Part shown: positions 52,434-63,897 of the stretch, one piece after another
Layout of the letters: each line of letters opens with the position of its first letter
Position numbering within the stretch: the first letter of the stretch is position 1
DNA from: Lysinibacillus sp. JNUCC-52
GTDB lineage: Bacteria > Bacillota > Bacilli > Bacillales_A > Planococcaceae
DNA length: 64,000 bases
Direction of reading: 5' to 3'
NCBI RefSeq assembly: GCF_015999545.1
Contig: NZ_CP065546.1
Location: 2,161,501-2,225,500 of the forward strand
Made by a program: the position numbers and the translations under genes
Notes under the pieces: model-generated
The model's input: only the letters and a program-made list of their open reading frames with translations
What the model was told of the DNA's origin: nothing
The model's database searches: none

Positions 52434-55400
52434 TTACATGTTGCGACGGAACTGCCCACCAACTTCATATAAAGCCTTTGTTATTTGTCCTAAACTCGCT
52501 ACTTTAACAGTTTCCATTAGTTCTTCGAAAATATTCCCATTGTTTACAGCTACCTCTTGTAGGCGAGCAATAGCTGCTTCTGTTCGTCCTTCATGTTGTT
52601 GCCAGAACGATTGTAAATTACGAATTTGCGTTTCTTTTTCTTCTGAAGATGCACGTGCAATTTCCATGTTATCGATTGCATCATCTGTAGGCGGATTCGG
52701 ATTTAAGTACGTATTTACACCGATGATTGGTAATTCTCCCGAATGCTTTAACATTTCATAATGCATCGATTCTTCTTGAATTTTCCCACGTTGATATTGT
52801 GTTTCCATCGCGCCTAGCACGCCACCGCGATCATTAATACGATCAAACTCTTCAAGCACAGCTTCCTCTACTAAATCTGTTAATTCTTCAACGATAAATG
52901 CCCCTTGTAATGGGTTTTCATTTTTCGCTAAACCATGCTCTTTTGTAATAATCATTTGAATTGCCATAGCTCGACGTACAGATTCCTCTGTAGGCGTAGT
53001 AATTGCTTCATCATATGCATTTGTATGCAATGAATTACAGTTATCCTGCAATGCCATAAGTGCCTGTAATGTTGTGCGAATATCATTAAAGTCAATTTCT
53101 TGTGCATGCAAGCTACGACCAGATGTTTGAATATGATATTTTAGCTTTTGTGCACGTTCATTTGCACCGTATTTATTGCGCATGACAACTGCCCAAATAC
53201 GTCGGGCCACACGACCTATTACTGTATATTCAGGATCTAATCCGTTGGAGAAGAAGAATGATAGATTTGGTGCGAAATCATCTATATTCATACCACGACT
53301 TAAATAGTATTCAACATACGTAAAGCCATTTGCGAGTGTAAACGCTAGCTGGGAAATTGGATTAGCTCCAGCTTCCGCAATATGATAGCCCGAAATGGAA
53401 ACAGAATAGTAGTTACGCACTTTTTTGTCGATAAAATACTGCTGAATATCGCCCATCATTCTGAGAGCAAATTCCGTAGAGAAAATACATGTATTTTGCC
53501 CTTGATCTTCTTTTAAAATATCTGCCTGCACCGTACCACGTACAACTTGTAATGTTTTCGCGCGCGTCTCTGTAAATTCTTCGACTGTCAAAGGCCTACC
53601 AAGCTCCGCTTCACGCAACTTTACTTGCTGATCGATCGCTGTGTTCATAAACATCGCTAAAATTATTGGCGCAGGTCCATTAATGGTCATAGATACAGAA
53701 GTAGAAGGAGCACAAAGATCAAAACCAGCATAGAGCTTCTTCATATCTTCAAGTGTACAAATCGAAACACCTGATTCTCCAACTTTCCCATAAATATCTG
53801 GACGGTAATCAGGGTCCTCACCGTACAACGTAACCGAGTCAAATGCAGTTGATAAACGCTTAGCATCATCGTCTTTCGATAAATAATGGAAACGTTTATT
53901 TGTTCTTTCTGGTGTACCCTCGCCAGCAAATTGTCGCTTCGGATCTTCACCTTCACGTTTAAACTGGAACACGCCTGCAGTATACGGGAATTCACCTGGT
54001 ACATTTTCACGATACACCCAGCGTAAAATTTCTCCATAATCAACAAACTTCGGTAGGACTACTTTCGGTATTTTTGTCCCTGAAAGACTCGTTGTTTTTA
54101 AAATTGTACGAATTTCCTTATCGCGCACCTTCGTTACAAATTCATCACCAGCATACGCTTCTTTTAAGGCTTGCCAATTATCTAAAATACGCTTAGACTC
54201 CGCTGTTAATTCATCACGGACACCATTCGCTAAAGATGTAAGCGATGCGACAAGTGCATCATCTGGTGCCTTTTCTTTCACTGCTGCGATTGCACCCTCT
54301 AGTTGGAATAGACGACGGGCAAAGGAAACTTGTTGTTCTGTTTTTTTATGATAGCCACGCACTGTATCTGTTATTTCACGTAAATAGTAACGGCGATCAT
54401 TCGGAATAATAACATCCTGTTTTTGCGTTTTAGCAAATTGCTCATAGCCTGTTTCCCAATTGCTACCTGTTTTTTGGTTAATAATATGAACTAATGCAGC
54501 AAATAAAGCATTCGTTCCTTTATCATTAAATTGACTAGCTATCGTCCCGTAAACAGGCATTTTATCAATTGGTTCATCCCAAAGCTCGCGTGAACGTTGG
54601 TATTGCTTTTGCACCTGACGTAGCGCATCTTCTGAGCCCTTTCGTTCGAACTTATTAATGGCAATAACATCTGCAAAATCAATCATATCGATTTTCTCAA
54701 GCTGTGTCGGTGCACCAAATTCACTTGTCATAACATACATGGACAAGTCTGTGAAATTTGTAATTTCTGCATCCCCTTGACCAATTCCGCTTGTTTCTAC
54801 GATGATTAAATCATAACCAGCTACGCGCACGACATCTAACACATCACCAATAGAAGCGGAGAGCTCTGTACGAGAACCACGCGTCGCCAAACTTCGCATA
54901 TAAACTCGGTTGTTGAAAATGGCATTCATTCGAATACGATCTCCTAGTAATGCTCCACCTGTTTTTTGCTTTGTTGGATCGACCGATAAAATTGCTACAC
55001 GTTTTTCTGGGAATTCTTTTAAGAAACGACGAATAAGCTCGTCTGTTAAAGAAGATTTACCAGCGCCTCCTGTCCCTGTAATACCTAAAATTGGTGTACC
55101 TTTTGAACGTTTGCGTGCTTCCTCTAACATTTTTTTCGTATCTTCATCATCATTCGATTCAGCTGCAGTTATTAAGTTCGCCAATAATTCTGGTGTCTCT
55201 GTCGTTAAAGCATTCAACTTTTCTAGATAGTCACCTGTTGCAGTTGGGAAATCAGTGCCTTTAATTTGCTCATTAATCATGCCTTGCAGCCCTAAAACAC
55301 GGCCATCTTCAGGCGAGAAAATGCCCGCAATGCCATAAGCATGTAATTCCTTAATTTCACGTGGCAAAATAACACCACCACCACCGCCGTATATTTTAAT

Positions 55401-55682
55401 ATGCGGTGCCCCTTTTTCGCGCAATAAATCAAACATATATTTAAAGTATTCCATATGGCCACCTTGATAAGAAGATAACGCAATACCTTGAGCGTCTTCT
55501 TGAATCGCAGCATTAACGACTTCTTCTACAGAGCGATTATGGCCTAGATGGATAACTTCCACACCACTTGATTGTAAAATACGTCGCATAATATTGACCG
55601 AAGCATCATGTCCATCAAAAAGACTAGATGCTGTTACAAAACGTACGTGATTTTTTGGACGATACACTTCTACCTTTGTCAT
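52434..55682 (-). CDS. icmF: Fused isobutyryl-CoA mutase IcmF
   Basis: Adenosylcobalamin-dependent enzyme that rearranges isobutyryl-CoA and n-butyryl-CoA (some members also act on isovaleryl/pivalyl-CoA), with its G-protein chaperone built in. In order: the B12 domain at the N-terminus ([13 protein letters not shown] near residue 24, with the cobalt-ligand His in [15 protein letters not shown] near 70), a MeaI-type GTPase with Walker [13 protein letters not shown] near 204, then the mutase TIM-barrel to residue 1082. The ATG at 55682 ([15 protein letters not shown]) has GGGGG upstream. It follows the acyl-CoA genes but after a terminator. Confidence 0.94.
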   Translation of the reverse strand: MTKVEVYRPKNHVRFVTASSLFDGHDASVNIMRRILQSSGVEVIHLGHNRSVEEVVNAAIQEDAQGIALSSYQGGHMEYFKYMFDLLREKGAPHIKIYGGGGGVILPREIKELHAYGIAGIFSPEDGRVLGLQGMINEQIKGTDFPTATGDYLEKLNALTTETPELLANLITAAESNDDEDTKKMLEEARKRSKGTPILGITGTGGAGKSSLTDELIRRFLKEFPEKRVAILSVDPTKQKTGGALLGDRIRMNAIFNNRVYMRSLATRGSRTELSASIGDVLDVVRVAGYDLIIVETSGIGQGDAEITNFTDLSMYVMTSEFGAPTQLEKIDMIDFADVIAINKFERKGSEDALRQVQKQYQRSRELWDEPIDKMPVYGTIASQFNDKGTNALFAALVHIINQKTGSNWETGYEQFAKTQKQDVIIPNDRRYYLREITDTVRGYHKKTEQQVSFARRLFQLEGAIAAVKEKAPDDALVASLTSLANGVRDELTAESKRILDNWQALKEAYAGDEFVTKVRDKEIRTILKTTSLSGTKIPKVVLPKFVDYGEILRWVYRENVPGEFPYTAGVFQFKREGEDPKRQFAGEGTPERTNKRFHYLSKDDDAKRLSTAFDSVTLYGEDPDYRPDIYGKVGESGVSICTLEDMKKLYAGFDLCAPSTSVSMTINGPAPIILAMFMNTAIDQQVKLREAELGRPLTVEEFTETRAKTLQVVRGTVQADILKEDQGQNTCIFSTEFALRMMGDIQQYFIDKKVRNYYSVSISGYHIAEAGANPISQLAFTLANGFTYVEYYLSRGMNIDDFAPNLSFFFSNGLDPEYTVIGRVARRIWAVVMRNKYGANERAQKLKYHIQTSGRSLHAQEIDFNDIRTTLQALMALQDNCNSLHTNAYDEAITTPTEESVRRAMAIQMIITKEHGLAKNENPLQGAFIVEELTDLVEEAVLEEFDRINDRGGVLGAMETQYQRGKIQEESMHYEMLKHSGELPIIGVNTYLNPNPPTDDAIDNMEIARASSEEKETQIRNLQSFWQQHEGRTEAAIARLQEVAVNNGNIFEELMETVKVASLGQITKALYEVGGQFRRNM

Positions 55683-55849
55683 ATGAAACCCCCACTTTCT
55701 CCCCTTAGTAAATCTTTTCATTGATGTTTGAAGCTAATTCGCTTGATACGAACATTTTCCGCAGGCAAGCAACGAGCTGCTTCCGCTTCACTTGTGTTCG
55801 TAATTTTTCAGCTATTATGAGCTCTCTGCCATACAAAATCATGAAAAAA

Positions 55850-55884
55850 ATCGGTAATTGCAATGTCGCATTATGCAATTACCG
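55850..55884 (-). terminator. Terminator between the TetR gene and icmF
   Basis: A perfect 12-base stem TCGGTAATTGCA/TGCAATTACCGA, with a seven-T tail on the minus strand, 20 bases after the TetR stop. It indicates that icmF is transcribed at least partly from its own promoter in 55683-55849, where an inverted repeat TACGAACA/TGTTCGTA is also visible. Confidence 0.88.
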
Positions 55885-55904
55885 ACGAACCCCTTTGGAA
55901 CTTA

Positions 55905-56537
55905 TTAAAACCCCTTAATGCCTGAAATGAACAATGTTGTTTGCATTTCGATATACTCGTCGAGTGAATGTTGACGATGCAGCGCCCATTTACGGAACGC
56001 CCAGCTTTGTCCTTGAACAACTAAATTATTTGCTGCCAAATGAATTTGCTTATCAGTCATCGTTAGTTCTCCTGACTGCACACAGCGTTGCAACAGCCTC
56101 TCAAAAGTGGCAACCATCTCAAACTCTTTACCGAAAACATAGCGCTGTGCTTCTTTGGACAATGATTTCGTTTCTTGATACATAATTGTTAATTCATCGA
56201 CCATGCTATCAATTTGTAAGAAATACTCACGAATCATTTCTTTTAACTCTTCTATCGTACCTGCTTTTATTTCATAGCTTGATAGTCGCTCCATCGCATG
56301 GTGGTAGATGCTATCACAAACAAGGTATAGTACATCTTCCTTCGTACGAATATATTCATATAATGTACCAATACTAAAACCTGCTGCTTTTGCAATCTCT
56401 CTTGTTGTCGCTCGATGAAAGCCTTTTTCTTTAAATAGCTTAATAGCACCTTGAATCATTTGTTCTCGGCGGATGGCAATGAGATTTTCGTCTTTCACGG
56501 TTGACTGGACTTGGGGCCTTTTGTTTTTTTCTGTCAT
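55905..56537 (-). CDS. TetR-family regulator of the acyl-CoA cluster
   Basis: A 210-residue repressor with an N-terminal HTH (IAKAAGFSIGTLYEYIRTKE, near residues 48-67) and an all-helical ligand-binding part. It follows the acyl-CoA dehydrogenase gene with only 3 bases between, so it is in the operon it probably controls. Acyl-CoA-responsive TetR proteins regulate fatty acid degradation in Bacillales. The N-terminus is longer than in B. subtilis FadR, so I do not use that name. Confidence 0.88.
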   Translation of the reverse strand: MTEKNKRPQVQSTVKDENLIAIRREQMIQGAIKLFKEKGFHRATTREIAKAAGFSIGTLYEYIRTKEDVLYLVCDSIYHHAMERLSSYEIKAGTIEELKEMIREYFLQIDSMVDELTIMYQETKSLSKEAQRYVFGKEFEMVATFERLLQRCVQSGELTMTDKQIHLAANNLVVQGQSWAFRKWALHRQHSLDEYIEMQTTLFISGIKGF

Positions 56538-56540
56538 AAA

Positions 56541-57677
56541 TTATTTCGTCAACATACGTGAGATAACAAGACGTTGAATCTCTTGTGTACCTTCGTAAAT
56601 TTGTGTAATTTTTGCATCACGCATATAACGTTCTACTGGATAATCTTTCGTATAACCATAACCACCAAAGACTTGAACCGCCTCCGTTGTGACGCTCATT
56701 GCTGTATCACCAGCCATTAACTTAGCCATTGCCGATGCTTTACCATATGGAAGACCATTCGTCTCTAACCAAGCAGCTTGGTATGTAAGAAGACGAGATG
56801 CTTCAATTTGTGTTGCCATATCAGCTAATTTAAAGGAAACACCTTGGTTTGCTGTAATTGGCTTACCGAATTGTACACGCTCTTTTGCATAGTCAACCGC
56901 AGCATCTAATGCACCTTGTGCAATTCCCACCGCTTGTGCCGCAATACCGTTACGTCCACCATCAAGTGTTGTCATTGCAATTTTAAAACCTTCTCCTTCA
57001 GCCCCAAGTAGGTTTTCTTTTGGTACACGGCAATTATCGAAAATAATTTCTGTCGTTGGTGATGAACGAATTCCTAGTTTTTTCTCCTTCTTCCCAACAG
57101 AGAAGCCTTCAAAGCCCGCTTCCACGATAAAAGCAGAAGTACCGTTTTTCGCTTCTGGATCCGTTACGGCAAATACGATATATGTATCTGCTACTCCACC
57201 ATTTGTAATAAAAATCTTTGAGCCATTTATAATATAATCATCGCCATCACGTTTTGCATAAGTTTTCATACCGCCTGCATCCGATCCAGATCCTGGCTCT
57301 GTTAAGCCATAAGCACCGATATGCTTGCCCTCTGCCATTGGTCGAAGATATTTTTGTTTTTGTTCTTCATTACCAAATTTAAATAGTGGCCAACCAGCAA
57401 GAGATGTATGCGCAGATAATGTTACGCCTGTAGAAGCACACACACGCGATAATTCTTCAACAGCTATCACATAGGCAAGATAGTCAAAACCTGCACCACC
57501 GTATTCTTCAGGCCATGGAATCCCTGTTAAGCCTAACTCAGCCATTTTGTCGAAAATCGCACGATCAAATTCCTCATTTTCATCGCGTTCCGCTGCTGTT
57601 GGTGCTACCTCATTTAAAGCAAAGTCGCGAATCATTTCACGTAATTGTTCATGTTCTTCTGTTAATTGAAAGTTCAT
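56541..57677 (-). CDS. Acyl-CoA dehydrogenase (short/branched-chain type), first
   Basis: FAD enzyme that introduces the 2,3 double bond into acyl-CoA. The 378-residue protein has [18 protein letters not shown] near residue 128, [17 protein letters not shown] near 150 and [15 protein letters not shown] near 338; the catalytic Glu is in [12 protein letters not shown] near 364. AAAGGGG precedes the ATG. About 61% similar-looking to the neighbouring dehydrogenase by eye, so the two look like paralogues with different chain preferences (no alignment run). Confidence 0.94.
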   Translation of the reverse strand: MNFQLTEEHEQLREMIRDFALNEVAPTAAERDENEEFDRAIFDKMAELGLTGIPWPEEYGGAGFDYLAYVIAVEELSRVCASTGVTLSAHTSLAGWPLFKFGNEEQKQKYLRPMAEGKHIGAYGLTEPGSGSDAGGMKTYAKRDGDDYIINGSKIFITNGGVADTYIVFAVTDPEAKNGTSAFIVEAGFEGFSVGKKEKKLGIRSSPTTEIIFDNCRVPKENLLGAEGEGFKIAMTTLDGGRNGIAAQAVGIAQGALDAAVDYAKERVQFGKPITANQGVSFKLADMATQIEASRLLTYQAAWLETNGLPYGKASAMAKLMAGDTAMSVTTEAVQVFGGYGYTKDYPVERYMRDAKITQIYEGTQEIQRLVISRMLTK

Positions 57678-57781
57678 TGTCCATTTCCCCTTTAATTTTA
57701 ATGAATTTCATCTAAGACATCATTGGATTCCTTGCGGATGTGTGAGCATTTAACATACTCTTTACAATGGTGCTAAATCTA

Positions 57782-58915
57782 TTAAATTAAATGTTTACTA
57801 ATAACGAGTTTTTGTATTTCACTTGTACCTTCATAAATTTCCGTTACTTTGGCATCACGGAAATAACGTTCTACTGGATAATCCTCGGTATAACCGTAGC
57901 CTCCAAAAATTTGTACAGCTTCAATCGCTGTTTGTACGGCTGTGCGTGAAGCGAAGAGCTTAGCCATCGACGCTTCTGCTCCACAAGGTAAACCTTTCGC
58001 ACGTAAATCAGCTGCTCGATACACAAGCAGTTTTGCCGCTTCAACAGCAGTCGCCATATCGGCAAGCTTAAAGCCAACTCCTTGTTGTGCTGAAATCGGT
58101 TTACCAAATTGCACACGCTCTTTGGCATAGTTGGTTGCCGCTTCAAGCGCCGCTTCCGCAATACCTAAAGCTTGTGCCGCGATTCCTATCCGTCCAACAT
58201 CCAAATTAGCCATTGCTATTTTGAAGCCTTCCCCTTCCTCCCCAAGAAGGTTTCCAGCTGGTATTCGACAGTTATCAAATGTTAATTGGACTGTACGTGA
58301 ACCATGTAGGCCCATTTTATGTTCATCCTTACCAATAATTAAGCCTGGCGTACCTTTTTCAACAATGAATGCTGAGATACCACGTGTTTTTTCAGCTTGA
58401 TTGGTTGAGGCAAAAACGATATAAACATCCGCTTCGCCTCCATTGGTAATAAATACTTTTGAGCCGTTAATAACATAATCATCACCATCACGCACTGCTT
58501 TAGATTGAAGTGAGCCTGCATCGGAACCCGCGCCTGGCTCCGTTAAACAAAATGCGCCTAAATATTCACCAGCTGCTAACTTCGGAACATAGCGCTTTTT
58601 CTGCTCATCATTACCAAAATAAATAATAGGATTCGTCCCTACTGAAGTATGTACGGATAATATAACACCCATTACCGCACTCACTTTCGATAATTCATTG
58701 ATAGCGATGATGTATGATGTAAAATCCATTGCAGAGCCACCATGTTCTTCTGGTGTTGTAATCCCCATTAAACCTAGCTCACCCATCTGTTGCAGGAGTT
58801 CTCGCGGAAACTCTCCTGCCTCCATACGCTCTACCCACGGTGCAATCTTCTCTTGTGAGAAACTTCGCACCATATCACGCATCATTAACTGCTCATCTGT
58901 AAATTGTAAATGCAT
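57782..58915 (-). CDS. Acyl-CoA dehydrogenase (short/branched-chain type), second
   Basis: A 377-residue paralogue of the preceding dehydrogenase: FCLTEPGAGSDAGSLQSKA near residue 127, YVINGSKVFITNGGEAD near 150 and the catalytic Glu in IYEGTSEIQKLV near 363. GAGGGG precedes the ATG. In other Bacillales with this cluster the pair includes butyryl- and isobutyryl/2-methylbutyryl-type enzymes; I cannot assign substrates here. Confidence 0.94.
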   Translation of the reverse strand: MHLQFTDEQLMMRDMVRSFSQEKIAPWVERMEAGEFPRELLQQMGELGLMGITTPEEHGGSAMDFTSYIIAINELSKVSAVMGVILSVHTSVGTNPIIYFGNDEQKKRYVPKLAAGEYLGAFCLTEPGAGSDAGSLQSKAVRDGDDYVINGSKVFITNGGEADVYIVFASTNQAEKTRGISAFIVEKGTPGLIIGKDEHKMGLHGSRTVQLTFDNCRIPAGNLLGEEGEGFKIAMANLDVGRIGIAAQALGIAEAALEAATNYAKERVQFGKPISAQQGVGFKLADMATAVEAAKLLVYRAADLRAKGLPCGAEASMAKLFASRTAVQTAIEAVQIFGGYGYTEDYPVERYFRDAKVTEIYEGTSEIQKLVISKHLI

Positions 58916-59049
58916 CTATAATGTCACCCCTCTATGCTGTCACGTAGCATTACATTTTAATTTGCTTTAGCATTCATCGCTGAATCAAGCTATAGTCCTC
59001 AGCATGACGCCGAGGTGTAATTTATCCGAATCTTCCCATCCCCATAGGA

Positions 59050-59904
59050 TTATTCGTAAACGTAAAAGCCTCTTCCTGATTTTTTACCAAGCCAGCCTGC
59101 TGCTACATATTTCCTTAATAAAGGGCAAGGTCTATACTTACTATCGCCTAAGCCTTCATGTAAAATTTCCATAATTGATAAACATGTATCTAAACCGATA
59201 AAGTCTGCTAATGTTAAAGGTCCCATCGGATGATTCATGCCTAGTTTCATCACATCATCGATGGCTTCTTTCGTTGCAACCCCTTCATACAATGCATAGA
59301 TTGCTTCATTGATCATTGGCAGTAAAATACGGTTTGCAATAAAGCCTGGGAAGTCATTTACTTCCACTGGTGTTTTCGCCAGCTGCACAGTCATTGCTTC
59401 GACAGCTTTGTACACTTCGTCAGCGGTAGCTAAACCTCTAATAATTTCGACAAGTTTCATAACAGGCACTGGGTTCATAAAGTGCATGCCAATTACTTGC
59501 TCTGGTCTGTTAGTAACCGCTGCAATTTCTGTAATTGGCAGTGATGATGTATTTGTCGCAAGAATGGCATGTGCAGGTGCAATTGCATCTAATTGCTTGA
59601 AAATAGATTGCTTTACTTCCATATTTTCCACTGCTGCCTCGATAATCATATCTACATCACTAGCATCCTTTAAATCTAGTGACATCTTGATACGGCCTAA
59701 AATCGCTGTTTTTTCATCTTCTGTTTTACGGCCTTTTTCGACATCACGCGTTAAGTTTTTTGTAATAACGCCTAAACCACGCTCAAAGAACGGTTGTTTA
59801 ATATCATTCAATAACACATCAAAGCCTGCCTGTGCACAAACTTGTGCAATCCCTGAGCCCATTTGCCCAGCACCAATCACCATTACCTTCTGGATTCCCA
59901 TCAT
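59050..59904 (-). CDS. hbd: 3-hydroxybutyryl-CoA dehydrogenase
   Basis: NAD(P)-dependent oxidation of 3-hydroxyacyl-CoA. The 284-residue single-domain enzyme has the dinucleotide motif [19 protein letters not shown] near residue 9, [19 protein letters not shown] near 137 with the catalytic His, and [16 protein letters not shown] near 232. Its ATG overlaps the thiolase stop (ATGA), so translation is coupled. Confidence 0.95.
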   Translation of the reverse strand: MMGIQKVMVIGAGQMGSGIAQVCAQAGFDVLLNDIKQPFFERGLGVITKNLTRDVEKGRKTEDEKTAILGRIKMSLDLKDASDVDMIIEAAVENMEVKQSIFKQLDAIAPAHAILATNTSSLPITEIAAVTNRPEQVIGMHFMNPVPVMKLVEIIRGLATADEVYKAVEAMTVQLAKTPVEVNDFPGFIANRILLPMINEAIYALYEGVATKEAIDDVMKLGMNHPMGPLTLADFIGLDTCLSIMEILHEGLGDSKYRPCPLLRKYVAAGWLGKKSGRGFYVYE

Positions 59905-61106
59905 TCATGTCCCCTTTGTTTTGGTACTTCAATCATGATTGCATCGCCTTGCCCTCCACCAGAGCAGATTGCCGCAACACCGATTCCCCCACCACGACGC
60001 TTTAGCTCATGTGCTAGTGTTAATATAATGCGTGCACCAGAAGCCCCTATAGGATGGCCAAGTGCTACAGCACCACCATTAACATTCACTTTTTCTGCAT
60101 CTAGGTCGGCAAGCTGTTTGCTAATAAGAGCCACTGCTGCAAATGCTTCATTGATTTCAATGACATCTATGTCAGCTAATGTTTTCCCCGTCTTTTTTAG
60201 CAGGCTATTCATAACGAGACCTGGTGTTTGTGGGAAATTTTCTGGCTCAATTGAAATTTCCGCATGCCCAATAATTACGGCAAGTGGTTCCCTACCTTCA
60301 CGCATTGCACGTTCTTCACTCATTACAACAAGTGCACATGCCCCATCATTGACGCCAGGAGCATTACCAGCTGTAATTGAACCATCCTTTTCAAAAGCTG
60401 GTTTAAGCTTAGCAAGTACTTCCTGTGTAGTTCCTGGTCTTGGTGCTTCATCAGTATCTACTACAAGTGGCTCACCTTTACGTTGTGCGATTTGCACAGG
60501 CACAATTTCCTCAGCAAAATAGCCTTGGTCGATTGCCGCAAGGGCGCGTTCATGACTGCGAACAGCCCAAGCGTCCTGTTCTTGACGACTTAGCGAAAAT
60601 TCAATTGCAGCTTTATTGCCATAGCTTCCCATTGGTGGTCTTGCCTCATTGAAGGCACAAGTTAACCCGTCATAAAGCATTCCATCGACCATTGTTGAAT
60701 CGCCCATACGGAGACCCGTTCGACCATTAAGAAGATAGTAAGGTGCGTTTGACATAGACTCCATACCGCCAGCGACAATCACTTCCTCGTCCCCTAAACG
60801 AATTAGCTGATCGGCTAACGTTACAGCGCGCATCCCCGACGCACAAACTTTATTAATCGTCTCTGTTTTGACCGCTACAGGCAAATCTGCTTTTAGAGCA
60901 GCCTGTCTTGACGGTATTTGTCCTTGCCCACCTTGTAAAACAGTACCTAAAATCACTTCATCCACTGCATCTGGTGCTATATTTGCTTTTTCAAGTGCAC
61001 CTTTAATGGCGATGGCACCTAAATCACTTGCGTTAAGTGCGGACAGTGATCCAGCAAATTTACCAAATGCAGTTCTTGCTCCTGCTAAAATTACAGCTCT
61101 ATTCAA
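59901..61106 (-). CDS. Acetyl-CoA C-acetyltransferase (thiolase)
   Basis: Cleaves or forms acetoacetyl-CoA/3-ketoacyl-CoA. The 401-residue protein has the nucleophile Cys88 ([11 protein letters not shown]), the catalytic His in [11 protein letters not shown] near 350 and the second Cys in [10 protein letters not shown] near 381. I use the TTG at 61106 ([19 protein letters not shown]), with AAGGGGTG upstream; the GTG at 61115 overlaps that site. First gene of the operon after the terminator at 61196. Confidence 0.95.
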   Translation of the reverse strand: MNRAVILAGARTAFGKFAGSLSALNASDLGAIAIKGALEKANIAPDAVDEVILGTVLQGGQGQIPSRQAALKADLPVAVKTETINKVCASGMRAVTLADQLIRLGDEEVIVAGGMESMSNAPYYLLNGRTGLRMGDSTMVDGMLYDGLTCAFNEARPPMGSYGNKAAIEFSLSRQEQDAWAVRSHERALAAIDQGYFAEEIVPVQIAQRKGEPLVVDTDEAPRPGTTQEVLAKLKPAFEKDGSITAGNAPGVNDGACALVVMSEERAMREGREPLAVIIGHAEISIEPENFPQTPGLVMNSLLKKTGKTLADIDVIEINEAFAAVALISKQLADLDAEKVNVNGGAVALGHPIGASGARIILTLAHELKRRGGGIGVAAICSGGGQGDAIMIEVPKQRGHE

Positions 61107-61161
61107 GTAAAACACCCCTTTTGTTTTACGTTTCTCGATGAAGCATCAAAGCAATCTCCAT

Positions 61162-61179
61162 TGACTGAACGCTCGCTCG
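61162..61179 (-). promoter_or_regulatory. Palindromic operator-like site upstream of the thiolase operon
   Basis: On the minus strand CGAGCGAGCGTTCAGTCA, built from two half sites around GCGT. It shares 15 of 18 positions with the site before fadF (63650-63667). Confidence 0.6.
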
Positions 61180-61195
61180 ACTCTTCCCGATAAAA

Positions 61196-61224
61196 AAATG
61201 GGAGTTATTAAGCAACTCCCATTT
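61196..61224 (-). terminator. Terminator after fadF
   Basis: A perfect 11-base stem AAATGGGAGTT/AACTCCCATTT with a T7 tail on the minus strand, between fadF and the thiolase gene. Confidence 0.92.
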
Positions 61225-61306
61225 CTAATTAATCTTATTCTACAAAACAATTAATTATTGTGCAATTTATATTTTTCAGATAAAGAAAATATTTCTACAA
61301 TAATTA

Positions 61307-63541
61307 TTATTTCTCTGCGTTTAACTCCTCATTCTTGTTTGGTTCCTGAGTTTCCACTGAAGCTACTACTTCTTCTAGCACCTCTGCTGTTACTTCTTCG
61401 TCACTCTCTGTAACAGCTTTTACTTTTTCACCAAACACAGAGCGCTCTAATAATTCCGCAACGTCGAACGTACTAATTGTATCTTCAACCTCTTTCGCTT
61501 TCGTGCCATCTTCTAACATCGTTAAGCAGTACGGACATCCTGAAGATATTACAGAAGCGTTCGTTGCTAAAGCTTGCTCTGTTCGTGCAACGTTAATGCG
61601 ATTGCCGACATGCTCTTCCATCCACATTAAGCCACCGCCTGCGCCACAGCACATTGCCGTTTCACGATTACGTTCCATTTCTACAAGTTTGACGCCTGGA
61701 ATGCCTCGTAAAATTTCACGTGGTGCATCATACACATCATTATAACGACCTAAATAACAAGAATCGTGGAATACAATTGTTTCATCCACTTCATGATTTA
61801 GTACTAAACGATTTTCCTCTATCAATTCATTCAGTAATTCAGTATGATGATAAACCTCGCCTTTCCAACCAAAATCTTGATATTCATTTTTAAAGATATT
61901 GTATGCATGTGGATCAATCGTTACAATTTTCTTCACATCATTTTTCTCAAATTCATCGATATTTGCTGTCGCTAGTTCTTGGAATAAAAACTCATTTCCT
62001 AAACGACGTGGTGTATCTCCAGAGTTTTTCTCTTTATTTCCTAAAATAGCAAATTTCACGCCCGCTTCGTTTAATAGACGACAGAACGCTAGGGCAATTT
62101 TTTGTGAACGATTATCAAATGCACCCATAGAGCCTACCCAGAATAGGTACTCCATTTCTTCGCCCGATTTTTTCAATTCTTTCACAGTTGGAATATTAAT
62201 AGTTGGGTCTAGGTCGCGCCAGTTTTCTTTTTCTTTTCGGTTTAGACCCCAAGGATTCCCTTGACGTTCTATGTTTGTCATTGCACGTTGGGCATCAGAA
62301 TTTACTTTCCCTTCCGTCATTGTTAAGTAACGACGTAGGTCAATGATTTTATCGACATGCTCATTCATAACTGGACATTGGTCCTCACAGTTACGGCAAG
62401 TTGTACATGCCCAAATCTCTTCCTCTGTAATAACGTCACCGATTAAAGAAGGACTATAAATATCCTCAATTACTGCCCCTTCAGCACCTGCTGCCATTGC
62501 AAGCTGATTGCCTTTTGTATTCGCAAAAAATTGATATGGCACCCACGGTTTTTGCTTTGTTACCACCGCACCTGTGAACGTTAAATGATCACGAAGCTTA
62601 ACGATTAAATCCATTGGTGATAGCATTTTCCCTGTTCCTGTTGCAGGACACATATTTGTACAACGCCCACATTCTACACAAGAATATAAATCAAGCATTT
62701 GCTTTTGTGTAAAATCTTGAATACGTCCTACACCAATAGATGGGATATCTTCTTCATTTTCAGCATTTTCACCCGCTTCTTCAAGCGCCTCGAAGTCTAT
62801 TGGTGTCAATGTACCTGTGCGATCTAAACGATTCATGTACACATTAAGTGGGCTGACAATCAAGTGGAAATGCTTTGATTGAGGTACATAAATTAAAAAT
62901 GTAAGTAAAATTAATAAATGGGCCCACCAAGAAATATAGAAAATCGTCGCTGCTGCCGTTGCTGGTAAAAAGCCAAAAATTGCTGCAATGCTAGAAGCAA
63001 TGGGCTCAGTATAAGTTAAACCTTCATCATGCCAAATAAGGCCCATACCGTTTGCAAGTAATGTTGAAAGCATTAAGCCTCCAATAAAAATTAAGACAAG
63101 ACCATTTTTCCAGCCTCGTTTTAAACGTACTAGTTTTTCTACATAGCGGCGATAAAACGCCCATACTACCGCAACTAATATCATTAATACTACTAGCTCT
63201 TGGAAGAAAGTGAATACGCTATAGAACATGCCAAGTGGTAAATGCGACCCTGGAGCTAACCCCTTCCAAATTAAATCGATAGCTCCTAACTGAACCATCA
63301 AGAAGCCGTAAAAGAACATAACGTGAATTAAACCACTTTTAGGATCCTTTAATAGCTTATTTTGACCAAACACATTCACCATTAAATAACGAATACGTTC
63401 TTGGACACTTTCATCAAACTCAACCTTTTTCCCCAGTTGTACGAATTTATAGCGTGTTTTTAACAGATAGATAAATAACCCTACTGCATAAAGCACAACC
63501 ACGATTGTTAGAACAATGTTTGCAATAACTAATGGACTCAT
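61307..63541 (-). CDS. fadF: Membrane Fe-S oxidoreductase FadF (heterodisulfide-reductase-like)
   Basis: A 744-residue protein thought to pass electrons from acyl-CoA dehydrogenation (via ETF) to the quinone pool. It has about six helices in residues 1-230 (NarI-like cytochrome b-type membrane part), two [4Fe-4S] motifs (CVECGRCTNMCPATGTG near 290 and CTTCRNCEDQCPV near 382) and two CCG domains (HDSCYLGRY near 595; AMCCGAGGGLMW near 633). The C-terminal 60 residues are acidic and probably disordered. AGGGGGG precedes the ATG. Matches the B. subtilis fadF neighbourhood. Confidence 0.9.
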   Translation of the reverse strand: MSPLVIANIVLTIVVVLYAVGLFIYLLKTRYKFVQLGKKVEFDESVQERIRYLMVNVFGQNKLLKDPKSGLIHVMFFYGFLMVQLGAIDLIWKGLAPGSHLPLGMFYSVFTFFQELVVLMILVAVVWAFYRRYVEKLVRLKRGWKNGLVLIFIGGLMLSTLLANGMGLIWHDEGLTYTEPIASSIAAIFGFLPATAAATIFYISWWAHLLILLTFLIYVPQSKHFHLIVSPLNVYMNRLDRTGTLTPIDFEALEEAGENAENEEDIPSIGVGRIQDFTQKQMLDLYSCVECGRCTNMCPATGTGKMLSPMDLIVKLRDHLTFTGAVVTKQKPWVPYQFFANTKGNQLAMAAGAEGAVIEDIYSPSLIGDVITEEEIWACTTCRNCEDQCPVMNEHVDKIIDLRRYLTMTEGKVNSDAQRAMTNIERQGNPWGLNRKEKENWRDLDPTINIPTVKELKKSGEEMEYLFWVGSMGAFDNRSQKIALAFCRLLNEAGVKFAILGNKEKNSGDTPRRLGNEFLFQELATANIDEFEKNDVKKIVTIDPHAYNIFKNEYQDFGWKGEVYHHTELLNELIEENRLVLNHEVDETIVFHDSCYLGRYNDVYDAPREILRGIPGVKLVEMERNRETAMCCGAGGGLMWMEEHVGNRINVARTEQALATNASVISSGCPYCLTMLEDGTKAKEVEDTISTFDVAELLERSVFGEKVKAVTESDEEVTAEVLEEVVASVETQEPNKNEELNAEK

Positions 63542-63638
63542 GGTTGGTCCCCCCTTTTAGTTTGTCGTAAATTTTCTCTCTTTGTGTTAAATTTTCTAGC
63601 TCATACGTAAATGTATGACATTCCACCACTATATTCAC

Positions 63639-63668
63639 ATTCTAATAAATGAGTGAGCATTCAGTCAA
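63639..63668 (-). promoter_or_regulatory. fadF promoter with overlapping palindromic operator
   Basis: On the minus strand: TTGACT (63668-63663), 18-base spacer, TAGAAT (63644-63639). The palindrome TGAGTGA-GCAT-TCAGTCA (63650-63667) covers the -35 and spacer, an arrangement that fits repression by the TetR regulator of the cluster. Confidence 0.65.
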
Positions 63669-63721
63669 CATAAAACAAAAATATTTCTGATAATTTTATA
63701 TTCTTACATTTTATAAGAGAA

Positions 63722-63755
63722 AAAGCTACCCTGAATTTTCCTTCAAAGTAGCTTT
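63722..63755 (-). terminator. Terminator of the adenosyltransferase-like gene
   Basis: AAAGCTAC/GTAGCTTT with an inner CTGAA/TTCAA stem, and a TTTTTCTC tail on the minus strand. Confidence 0.8.
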
Positions 63756-63897
63756 CTTGTATTTTATTTTATCGTAACTACCTTTTTTTCGTACAATTAC
63801 TAACGTTCTCTGTAAAAAGGTCATTTTAAAATATTTTTTAAAAAGTAAGATTATTCTAGCTCTTTAGCTCTAGACACGTATTACCGCTGTTCTTGCC

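Larger units (their letters stand above)
63542..63897. other. Regulatory gap upstream of fadF
   Basis: These 356 bases hold the fadF promoter/operator (63639-63668) and the terminator of the rightmost gene (63722-63755). A second inverted repeat TCATACGTAAATGTATGA (63601-63618) lies between promoter and gene. I see no further gene. Confidence 0.65.

Noticed and set aside
57739..57757. Third operator for the acyl-CoA TetR regulator
   Set aside because: Only one half site (TGTGTGAGCATT) fits and symmetry is poor; kept only as a remark.
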